A DNA stretch of 64,000 nt from Liolophura sinensis (lineage: Eukaryota; Mollusca; Polyplacophora; Chitonida; Chitonidae): the NCBI RefSeq assembly GCF_032854445.1, contig NC_088295.1, positions 39,607,385 to 39,671,384 of the forward strand. Reading direction: 5' to 3'. Shown here piece by piece: positions 38,879-48,121 of the stretch. The notes under the pieces are model-generated. The model was not told the DNA's origin, made no database searches, and worked only from the letters and a program-made list of their open reading frames with translations. The position numbers were made by a program, and so were the translations under genes. Each line of letters starts with the position of its first letter. Position 1 is the first letter of the stretch.

Positions 38879-39608
38879 TTAACAGTTAGCATTGGGGTGA
38901 TACTGCCCGGATCCATAAAATAGCCCGCTAGGCGTCTCGGGACAGCGGCACACTTGATTCCCTACCCGGACATCCTTCCCAGCTGGAATAATCTTCTCGC
39001 CTGCGTAACAGTTAGGTCCTGAAATATACATTTTAATTCACATGTGGAAATCAGCAGGTATCAAAGTATAGCGGTGACTGGCTTTATGATTAACAAATGA
39101 CCATACATGATTAACAAATTATCATACAGGCACACATAAAGAGTAAATAACAAAAAAAAAACTACGTTTATAAGCCACTTTGGTTTTGTGTTAGCAAAGA
39201 GCACAGATACCGTGAGATTTCAAAGAATTCGGAGTAGACAACTTGGGACAGGGCTGTTGTTTCGGGACATAATTTAAATGTCTTTTGCCGTATAAATAGG
39301 TTTAATAATCAATACTAACCGTTAGGGCACTCGGGACAGCACGTAGGCCTAATATAGTCCACGCACCGGGGATACCCGCAGTCCTCGACCCCACAGTAAG
39401 CCTGCCCGCCTGTATTTGGACAAAAACAACGTTCGCATCGGCGGGGCTCGAATTCTGTTCCAGGAGCGTAAACTTTGCCATTGTCATGCAGGCATCACAC
39501 TGACGCTGAGCTTATAGTTTGTGGGTATTCTGTGGTAATGCGTAATGTGTAACACTGGCAAAAGCCCAAGAAGGACAAAAGTAGTAAGATGCTTGTCGAA
39601 GGTGACAT
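38879..39608 (-). pseudogene. VWC protein, copy C: complete except for one in-frame TGA
   Basis: Exon 1 (39608-39320) and exon 2 (39018-38879) have the same phase 1 junction as copy A, with a GTTAGT donor and a TTTCAG acceptor. The signal peptide (SILLLLSFLGF) is intact. The frame stays open apart from codon 38, a TGA at 39497-39495. Copies A and B have a glycine codon there, just before the first VWC cysteine. After it all ten VWC cysteines are present: C, CxxCxC, C, C, C and CCxxC. Exon 2 again gives GPNCYAG and VCRC, ending at TAA 38881-38879, 14 codons earlier than copy A. Read through, it would be about 142 codons. It could be a very young pseudogene, a segregating nonsense allele, a base-call error, or stop readthrough; paralogue glycine argues against selenocysteine. 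The intron is 301 bases. Confidence 0.82.
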
Positions 39609-39614
39609 GATTTT

Positions 39615-39785
39615 GGCTTTCAACTCCTGCAAGTCCAAAAACTTCGTCTAGATATTAAGAATATGTTTCTTCACGTGAGCTGTTGGAATGATAACGGTAA
39701 GACCTTGACGTTAGGGTCACGTTGCCTCGTCGCGCAGATGATATCGTTCTCAGTGTTTAATATAACAGTGTTACATATATTCTGT
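39615..39785 (-). promoter_or_regulatory. Conserved 5' flank of VWC copy C
   Basis: It aligns with the flanks of copies A and B. On the minus strand, TGTTATATTAAACACTGAGAAC (about 39768-39747) contains a TATA-like element, matched by CTTATATGACACTGAGAAC upstream of copy B. These are candidates for the core promoter. Confidence 0.45.
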
Positions 39786-40829
39786 ATGATGCAACCTTTA
39801 TGGTTGAAACAAACTATAGTCATAACGACACCATGTGCCCTTAGTAAAGGAGTTCAGTCACGTTTACGGACAAACCTTTAATACGATTCCGTAACAAAAA
39901 CAGACATGGTGTGAGAATGATTGCTCCATTAGGGCAAGGGCGAAGTTCGACCCATCGGATATACTAATTTTCTTTTGAACGGCCACCGGAATGGCAGGAG
40001 TGGAAGGAAGGGTTCCCCGGTTTCCAGTGGCGACTAAACTTCACAAAGTAGATGGTGATATTCACGCTATCTTTGCCAGTTACGCGATGGAGTCACAGTC
40101 AAGAAAATCTTTAAATCATTTACTTTGAATGACAATGGCACTTAAGACTATTGCAAAGTTCTCCAGAGGTTTGATGAACACTTTATTTCTAAACAGAGTG
40201 TGATTTTCGTGCTTTGCCAGTTCGGCTAATGTATGCAGAGAGCGGGAGAAAGCGGGTAGAAACTTTCGTCAGAAACTTTTGCAGTCGTTTTATTATGCAG
40301 TTCCTGGTTTTCACCAGTTCTAGGACATTTCTGCTTTCAGCCAGACCCGCCATTTTGTTTATTGCCATCTTTCGCAGATTTCAACCTTGTACACCCAGTT
40401 TTTTGCACAATGAGTTGTTTAATTTTTCTTACAGTTTCTTACAAATAAAACTATTGCTTCATAACAACGGAATATTTGAAGAATTTTCAGTTTTCTGTTC
40501 TGTTTTCAGAAAAACAACTGTTGAAACGTAGCGTCATTCCGGGAAATCAGGAAAAAACCCCCTCATACATTAGGCCAGACTAGTGTGCAGTTGAGGTAGC
40601 AGAAGTATACGAGGAACAATGCCAACGCAATGTAAACAGTTACGGAGTGGGGTAACTGTCTAGGCCCGGACACTATAAATGCGTTTCTGTAAACTACAGT
40701 CGATGTGGAGAATACAAAACATTTCGCGCGATTAGACGCAGACTGATTTGTTCCATGACGCCATTGTACATAAGGACAATTGTTATCGGAGTGTGTCCAT
40801 GTGAATACCAATTATGTATTATATATTTA

Positions 40830-41100
40830 TGTTAATGTAAAGAATCATTGTATGATTTTACGTCCATATGCACATATGAAATAAGTGTGCATGCACATAT
40901 CAGTATCGGTTAGGTATTACATAAATATATTGATGTAACGAATCATTGTATGATTCTACATTCATAGGAACATGGGAATAAATTGTAGTATGAGTTAGGT
41001 ATTACATCTATTTTTTAAAGTAAAGAATTATTGTATGTTAATATGCGTATCAAGTAGGTATACACATATGAATTAATTGTGTATTTTTATCTGCCAATAT
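40830..41100 (+). repeat. Diverged tandem repeat of about 90-100 bp, three copies
   Basis: AGAATCATTGTATGATT, GAATCATTGTATGATTCTAC and AAAGAATTATTGTATG recur near 40837, 40937 and 41022, with GTTAGGTATTACAT between them. AT-rich and non-coding. Confidence 0.65.
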
Positions 41101-41414
41101 GGTCTCATTTTTAACAATTAAAATGTAGGAATAAGTGTGTATTATTTTGTCACGCTAAATGCGTAAGACTTATTAATATTGATTTATTAGGTACATTGTT
41201 AAAATTAGTGCAAGCCTGCAGGCCTGGCCTTAATTTGGGTGTGTTTAATAATCAGTAGTCCTGTGGTTATCATGTCTAATCAGACGGTGATTAGAGATTT
41301 GGTCACCATAGGGCACACAACACAGGCGTAACTTGAAGGGACACGTTGTGGTTGAAAACTGTTCTCTCTGTCTTTAAAAGGACAGCCAGCAGTGATCTCT
41401 TTACTCACAAACTA

Positions 41415-41695
41415 GACTGCCTAATAAAGAGAAGAATTAACGGTCAGCACGGTGTTTTCCCTTCAGCTAAGTTTGTAGTCCAGCATGAAAATGATAACTA
41501 TAATTACACCTCTGTGGTATTAGATCTATTGACATAGACGTCGAGGATGCATGTATTTATAATTGAACTATATTATATATTTGATTCTGAACGTATTGTA
41601 TGTAATATTTATATATCGTATGTAATATCTGATTACGAACTGGACTGCCCAATACAGAGAAGAACTAACGGTCAACACGGTCTTTTCCCTTCAGA
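41415..41695 (+). repeat. Two copies of a 50-bp block about 226 bases apart
   Basis: GACTGCC(T/C)AATA(A/C)AGAGAAGAA at 41417 and 41643 begins a 50-base match that ends in CGGT(G/C)TTTTCCCTTCAG. It may belong to the decayed retroelement that follows. Confidence 0.7.
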
Positions 41696-41759
41696 TTATT
41701 GTACGGAACACAACAACTTCCCTAAACTTAGTATCCTAAGTCTCTAGAGATCTTTACCA

Positions 41760-42180
41760 TTGCAGTCAAAAGTAATAGGGGATCTAGAAAGTACAGTTGT
41801 GTCTATGCGGTCATGGACGACACGCTAAATAGGGCAACAAAAATCTTGATCGTATGATGGATCGTTTTTTCTTGTTAAACTGAAGTGAATATTCTAGAAC
41901 ATAAGGTTTCTGTTAATGGAATCAATCCACATCCCTATAAAGTCAGTGAGATGCATGACTTGAATCCGCCCTTTTACCTGTCGGAATAAGTACGGTTTTT
42001 TGGGAACGGTTATAATAATCTCGAACAATTTATCCGAACTGCTTCAGCTTCTCCGGTGTTAACAGTTTACGATATGAATCGCACACTGGTAAGTACAGAA
42101 GCATCTCGATATAGACTTGGTGGTGTCCTGACGCAGTTTTAGTGATCGCAGTAGAGCCTGGAAGACGGAAAACGTCTACT
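41760..42180 (+). pseudogene. Ty3/gypsy-like reverse transcriptase relic
   Basis: In shifting frames the region reads YAVMDDTL (like the RT YxDD box), HKVSVNGINPHPYKV and ASPVLTVYDMNRTLVSTEAS...RLGGVLTQ. That is the order RT active site, thumb, RNase H start of gypsy-type pol. Many stops interrupt it. Confidence 0.6.
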
Positions 42181-42349
42181 CACAAATGTCTGGTCATCAG
42201 CGTGGTGTTATCAAACATTTTTACGATATCTTGTGGCTCTCGAATCATTTTATCATAAAACCGATCAAAAGCCCTTGTACCTCTGATAATCAGCAGGGAT
42301 ATATAATATATAGACTAAATGCCAATTCACTGCCAGAAACTGTTAATGA

Positions 42350-42717
42350 GTGAGTGAGTGAGTGAGTGAGTACTTGGGGCTTAACGTCGTACTCAACAAT
42401 TTTTCACTCATATGACGACGAAGGAATCCTTAGAGTGCATGTAATGTACCGCCTTGTTGCAGGACGGATTTCCACCGCTCTTTTACCTGGTGCTGCTTCA
42501 CTGAGACGCCTTACCGAAGGAAAGTAAGCCGCATCGCCCGAGCCATTATACTGATACGGGTCAAGCAGTGGTTGCACTATCCTCGTCATGCTGAATGCCA
42601 AACGAGGAAGTTACAGCTTTCTCTTTTAAGGTTTTAGGTGTGACTCAATCCAGGATTGACCCTGGATCTACCGCTCCCGAAGCGGACGCTCTAACAACTG
42701 TACTACCGGGGCCGTAG
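42350..42717 (-). mobile_element. Full-length tRNA-derived SINE, family 2
   Basis: Tail of (TGAG)n at the left, body TTAACGTCGTACTCAAC, tRNA-like head at the right edge. It is bounded by an exact 10-bp duplication, CTGTTAATGA (42340-42349 and 42718-42727). Confidence 0.92.
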
Positions 42718-42729
42718 CTGTTAATGAAG

Positions 42730-43480
42730 CTCATGGGGATCAATCCCTATCAATCAAAGTGTGCCAGGAAAGATAGGTTGTTGATAGGCTGTCGCGCAGC
42801 TCTTTGTCGTTCAAAGAGGATAACAAGACTGACAAGCTGAAGAAAACACCGTTACTTTACACACTTGCCAGTCTAAAGAGAGCGACAATCATCTTAAAAG
42901 CTTTATGGGTTTTATTCAGTATGGGTAGCCTAAATCACGCAAAAGACGTTACGACAAACAAAGACTGTGTATAGACGTGAATCATTAGAGAGCCGATAGT
43001 ATTCATTAGTACTTTGTTTGAATGATAGGATTCCTTCCCGAATCTTGAATACAAATCTTTTTAATAATAACTATGTGAGCTTTCAAACCTCTGTAGTCTA
43101 TAAAGAAATACCAATACTTGGCACAGATGTTTTAATTTTTTGGATTTTCTAGAAAGGTTTTTAAGAAAGATTAGTGGAAGGCTAGTGGTCCCCGGCGAAC
43201 TTCATGTAAGACAACACGAGACGGCACGAGACAGCACCTTCAAGCCCGAGAACATTTAGGGTCAGCACCCCTAAAACACGGCATCCAAAAATATCGACAT
43301 TTTACCGACACATTTCTAACTTTTAGGAACGTTTATCTGTCCAAATTCCCTCAGCGCTGCGTTTTTGTTTTGCAATACATGAAAACGATATGGTTTGCGG
43401 CTAATACCTTCCCAGGAATTTGTTGGAGGACTTTTGGATAATGTTATTATCTGTCCCTCAAAGACCACCCCAGGGCAGCC
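42730..43480. other. No gene seen
   Basis: Non-coding between a SINE and the DIRS-like relic. It may include uninterpretable parts of the latter. Confidence 0.3.
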
Positions 43481-43486
43481 AGAACG

Positions 43487-44640
43487 TTGCCTTTGGGCCA
43501 GTTGGTATTTGCTTTTCCTTCAATAATGGTGGTGTTGATGTGTTCCAGTTGTTTCGGTAGGCACCTCGCATCTAATTGCCAGTCAAACCGCACATATCAG
43601 TCCTCAGGTGCTCACTCCTTTTATTCACCGAGTTTCACTCCACAAAGCTTGCAACGTTCCAGTCTGAGCGGCTCGCAGCGTTCAGGTCATTCCCGCGTTT
43701 CAGTTCCCCCAATATCGGATACGTGGGGACAAGAGGGCTGCTTTATTTGGGTAAATCGCCCATCTGTCAACCTGTTACAATCTTATCCGAATGAGACCGC
43801 GGCTAAGAAACTTTTATCAGGTTTTCAGTTTGGGTTTTCTCTCAAAGTTTTCGGGTATTTGCAGACCTTGGGGAGGCAAGAACTTAGAATATGTGCTCGA
43901 CAACCTAGAGAGAGTAAAGGACAAACTTGATAAAGAAATCAAGTTAGGTAGAATAGCTGACCCGTATACCTTCAGACCAATTTCAACCCTGCGTGTGTCT
44001 CTCCTCGCTCTTGTTCCCAAAAACTGTCCAGGTGAGTGCAGGCTAATTTACAAAACGTCACATCTTACCGGCCAATCTGTAAACGATTTCATTGACCAGA
44101 AACATCGTATAGTGGCGGGCACTAAATTTGATCGAGCTGTTGATATGGTGCAGAAATTGGTAGGGTGTCTTTAAGCCAAAGCGGATATAAAATCAACTTT
44201 TCCGTCGTTCCCGGTTTGGCCTCGGGACTTTGGTCTTTCAAATTTCAGCATAGGTTTTTATTTTGCTTTATTTTGTCTCCCGGTTGACCGTTCGATTTCA
44301 TGCTCAACATTTGAGAGGTTTTCAACATTTTTAGAGTGGTGTGTCAAAGAAGAGCATTTTAATGCTGTAGTACATTATGTGGATAATTTTCTGTTTGGGG
44401 ATCGCAAACATTCAGCTGAGTGTGGATTGGGTATCTCAACATTTTTACATGTCTGAATTTCTAGGTGTACCCACAGCGCAGAAGAGGGTCCCTCCACTCG
44501 AATCATTTTCTTGGGTCTAGAAATAGATACAGAAAAATCTGTAGTGCCATTAGAGAAATTAAACGAGTTAAGAGACTTACTTTTTATTTGCAAGTCTACT
44601 CAATGGCGTTCCAGGGAGACGTGGTAGTTCTACCCGATGA
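43487..44640 (+). pseudogene. DIRS-like retrotransposon relic: gag zinc knuckle and reverse transcriptase
   Basis: CSSCFGRHLASNC (43541-43579) is a zinc-knuckle-like CX2CX3HX4C motif. It is followed by a region typical of DIRS/Ngaro pol N-termini (SYPNETAAKKLLSGFQFGF). After a frameshift near 43860 the frame carries GRIADPYTF, LVPKNCPGECRLIY and SVNDFID. It continues through one stop (TAA 44172-44174) into AKADIKSTF, SCSTFERFSTFLEW and YVDNF (about 44376-44390). FLGLEIDTEKSVVPLEKL appears in a third frame. The catalytic YxDD has become YVDN, so the RT is inactive. The partner tyrosine recombinase and RNase H domains of DIRS elements are not seen nearby. Confidence 0.8.
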
Positions 44641-44779
44641 TTTCCCGGGGAATTATTAAGAGAAACTGAAGATTTAGGCCCAATTTTGCCTGCCGGGTTT
44701 TCGCTTTGTCAGCTCTGTAGTAAAACCGTGGCCCAAAATTATCCAAACAATCTATACACGTCTTTTCTCATTTCACGCT

Positions 44780-45101
44780 TTTGGTGGACTAATGGTTAAA
44801 ACGTCCGCCTCGAAGTCTGGAAACCCGGACTTTAAAATGCTACTTGTTACTGTCTCGCTTGGCGTTTAGCACTGAGAGATTAGAGCAAGGAAACAGGACC
44901 GGTTGGACTGGTGTCAGTGTAATGTGAAAGGTTGGGGTGTCATATCTGGTGTCTTAGGCATGATACTTCAGTGATGGCAGCACAATGGCGACATGGGGGT
45001 CGCCCCGCCATCAGGAGAAACAGTATATGTACACACACCTAATTATTCTCGTTGTCATGTGACTGAAAAATTGTTAATTGCGACCTTAAACCCGAAGCAT
45101 T
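44780..45101 (+). mobile_element. tRNA-derived SINE, family 3
   Basis: The head GGTGGACTAATGGTTAAAACG resembles a tRNA 5' half. The body has CTGTCTCGCTTGGCGTTTAG, TTAGAGCAAGGAA and GACTGAAAAATTGTTAA. The partner copy is at 61092-61395. Confidence 0.8.
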
Positions 45102-45107
45102 CATTCA

Positions 45108-45401
45108 TACGTAACAATTTTTCAGTCACACGACGATGAGGAGTCACCTAGTTCAAGTGTAAACATATACTGTGTCTTCTTGTCTCCATGTCACCAATGT
45201 GCTGCATCCACGGGAGTATTATGCCGAACACACAGACATAACACCGCACCCAGTCACTTTATACCAACCAGCCCTGTTTCCCTGATTTAACCTCAGTGTA
45301 GCGCCCCAAGCGAGAAGCAACCAGTGCCATTTTTTAAGTCTGACCCAACCGAGTTTCATCCCGGGTCTCCCGACTACGCTCTAATCATTAGGCCACCGAA
45401 A
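45108..45401 (-). mobile_element. tRNA-derived SINE, family 3, inverted neighbour
   Basis: Starts ACAATTTTTCAGTCACACGA and ends at CTAATCATTAGGCCACC, the inverted head. Together with the previous copy it forms a tail-to-tail inverted pair. The middle is diverged. Confidence 0.7.
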
Positions 45402-45486
45402 CTGTCAGCAACGCAATCCTTTATTTCATCAGGAATAACACAAATATTTCGCAAAAGTTGTTGTTTCAAGTGTCAAGACTATTTGA

Positions 45487-45856
45487 GTGAGTGAGTGAGT
45501 GAGTGCTTGGGGTTTAACGTCGTTCTCAACAATTTTTCAGTCATATGACGACGAAGGAATCATTAGGGTGCATGTACGTGTAATGTGCCTCCTTGTTGCA
45601 GGACGGATTTCCACCGCTCTTTTATTTAGTGCTGCCTCACTGAGACGACTTACCGAAGGCAAGCAAGCCGCCCCGCCCGAGCCATTATACTGATACGAGT
45701 CAACCAGTCGTTGCACTATCCCCTTCATGCTGAACACCAAGCGAGGAAGTTACAACTTCCTCTTTTAAAGTCTTAGGTGTGACTCGATCAAGGATTGATC
45801 CTGGATCTACCGGTCCCGAAGCGGACGCTCTACCAACTGTGCTATCCGGGCCGGTC
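45487..45856 (-). mobile_element. Full-length tRNA-derived SINE, family 2 (older of a nested pair)
   Basis: (TGAG)n tail at the left and tRNA-like head ending at the right. It is bounded by TCAAGACTATTTGA at 45473-45486 and 45857-45870. Confidence 0.93.
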
Positions 45857-45870
45857 TCAAGACTATTTGA

Positions 45871-46139
45871 TTGATTTTTTTTTTTTTTGATTGATGTTTT
45901 ACGCCGTACTCAAGAATATTTCACTTATACGACGGCGGCCAGCATTATGGTGGGTGGAAACCGGGCAGAGCCCGGGGGAAACCCACGACCATGCGCAGGT
46001 TGCTGACAGACCTTCTCACGTACGGCCGGAGAGGAAGCCAGCATGAGCTGGACTTGAACTCACAGCGACCGCATTGGTGAGAGACTCCTAGGTCATTACG
46101 CTGCGCTAGCGCTTTAACCGACTGAGCCACGGAGGCCCC
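45871..46139 (-). mobile_element. Full-length tRNA-derived SINE, family 1 (younger of a nested pair)
   Basis: T-rich tail complement at the left, TTTACGCCGTACTCAAGAAT, and the head GGGGGCCTCCGTGGCTCAG on the minus strand. It is bounded by the same TCAAGACTATTTGA at 45857-45870 and 46141-46154. It inserted into the right-hand target duplication of the previous SINE. Confidence 0.95.
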
Positions 46140-46194
46140 CTCAAGACTATTTGAGGAAAAGTGACCAAAATTATGGTGCTGCATGCAGTCCTCA

Positions 46195-46640
46195 TATATG
46201 GTGTGCTAGCCCCAATGTTACGGCCTATTCCAGCAAGGATCGCTGAACAGTTCTCACTTCTACAGACGCTAGCCCCGGCACAGCCTATTCCAGGAAAACT
46301 GACGAAGACGAGGGTGCAACAGTTCTCAACTCTGTGAGCTAGCCCCAACATCACAAGGTAAATGACCAAGGTGACGGCGACACAGTTCTCATTCCTTGCG
46401 ATCTTGCCCAAATGTCACAGTCTCTTCTAGGAAAAATGGCCAAGACGACGGTACCACAGCTCAGCTCGTGTGCTAGCCCCAGCGTCAGTCCCTTCCACAA
46501 AAGATGACCAAGGTGACGGCGTCAGTTATCACATCTTACGTGCTAGCTCCGAAGTCACAGTCTGTTCCAGGAAAACCCATCAAGATGACGGCCTCACAGC
46601 TCTCACTTCCTGTGCGATAAACCTACAGTCACGACCACTA
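46195..46640 (+). repeat. Diverged tandem repeat of about 65-70 bp, six copies
   Basis: GTGCTAGCCCC(A/G)...GTCACAG...TTCCAGGAAAA...AAG(G/A)TGACGGC...CACAGTTCTCA recurs near 46205, 46268, 46338, 46401, 46472 and 46542. Copies are 70-85 percent alike by eye. Non-coding. Confidence 0.75.
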
Positions 46641-48121
46641 ATACTGGCCAATTTATGCTTATTATTTTAGAATACCTCAAACAATTACCTTTCACAAAGT
46701 ATGAGCATGTCTGTTCACATGTTGCCATTCAAAGCTGATAATGAAGTTTCCAAAAGATATAAAGTTGATCGAATTACAACTTTTTCAAACTTCATAATCA
46801 TTTTAAGGCAATAAATATCACAGGTACGAGTCTCATATTTACCGAAAGGCAACAATTTCTCATATTGGGTAATATAAAAAAAATTATTAGCGAATCTGAG
46901 TTTTTTTTCCAAAAAATCTTCGGTATAGCCTCTTTAAATGGCCCTTCTCCTAAAGCAGGGATACAATCAAAGCAGTTTATATGTGAAGATTTTATGGGAA
47001 GCGGGAAATTTTGTTACTTATCACAAGGTATGAGAGTGAGTAATACATCTACATACATGTATACAAAAGTGCCAACTTTGCGAGCATCTTTTTTTCCGTT
47101 TTCAACACAGAAACCATCACACACTTTATACAATTCAGGAGTAAGGCCTTAGATTGAATCCACTGCGTGCCAAGAGATTAGAACATCTGGAATTAGCGAC
47201 ACAGAAATATGTAAGATATTTTATTTTACAAGAAACAGTATACAGATAAAGAATTACTCTTCGTCAACAAGCAACTCAAAGTTATTAAATCAATTCAGTG
47301 TCTGGAAACAAAAACCAGTCGCACCCAACAATACTAGTACATTACAGTTCGCATGGTCTTTATACAAGTCTGGAATAAGGCACTATTCTGTTAATTAATA
47401 CCACTTGGAGGATGGAATAAATTATGCTGTTCATAATGTTGCGAGAAACGCACGATGGTATTAAAACAAAACGCCATTAAGCCAGATCATAGCACACTCA
47501 GTCAAATGGGGTGAACTTCATTTTCTAACATAATTTACATTGAACATGATAAACATTCATTCCTGCGGCTTTCTCCAGATATGCCAGCGTGGGCTGGACA
47601 TAATCAGGTATAGCATCATTACAGCTTTCTTCTCTGGGCAGGTTTTGTCATAGTAACAGTGCAAGGAAAACATTATTATGTCTTTAGCATTAGCATGCAT
47701 AGCTCAATACAAAAGATGTCCTAAACGAATAACAATTATGACAAGATTCGGTGGTGATACATAAAGCATGGTCAAACCCATCACAAGTATTTTTATATCT
47801 TAGTATACTGTACAAACAATTTGCATAAATCTGAGACATAGCTTTTTAAAAATGTTACATATATGGATAAGAATACATGACAGGTTAATGTAGGTCAACT
47901 GAAGATTTGAACCACTGACAATACAGAATACCTGCTACAGACATGTAACACCACGGAAACCATAACGAAGTTACCATATCTTAATTAACCATCAAATGTA
48001 AGTCTAAAATCAAAGATTAAAATGATTTATATCAGAACAACAAACAATGTAAATGCAGAAAATAAACATATGGAATGGAACTTTTTTATGTTGCATAAAA
48101 GTAAATAACATTTTCTTTTCA
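46641..48121 (-). other. Likely 3' UTR of CNPY in its right part; otherwise no gene
   Basis: No coding signal. About 900 bases downstream of the CNPY stop there is an AATAAA on the minus strand (47225-47220), a possible poly(A) signal. The UTR extent is a guess. Confidence 0.35.

Noticed and set aside
39495-39497. Selenocysteine at the TGA of VWC copy C
   Set aside because: Paralogues have glycine, not cysteine, at this position, so there is no family precedent. A SECIS search was not possible by eye.
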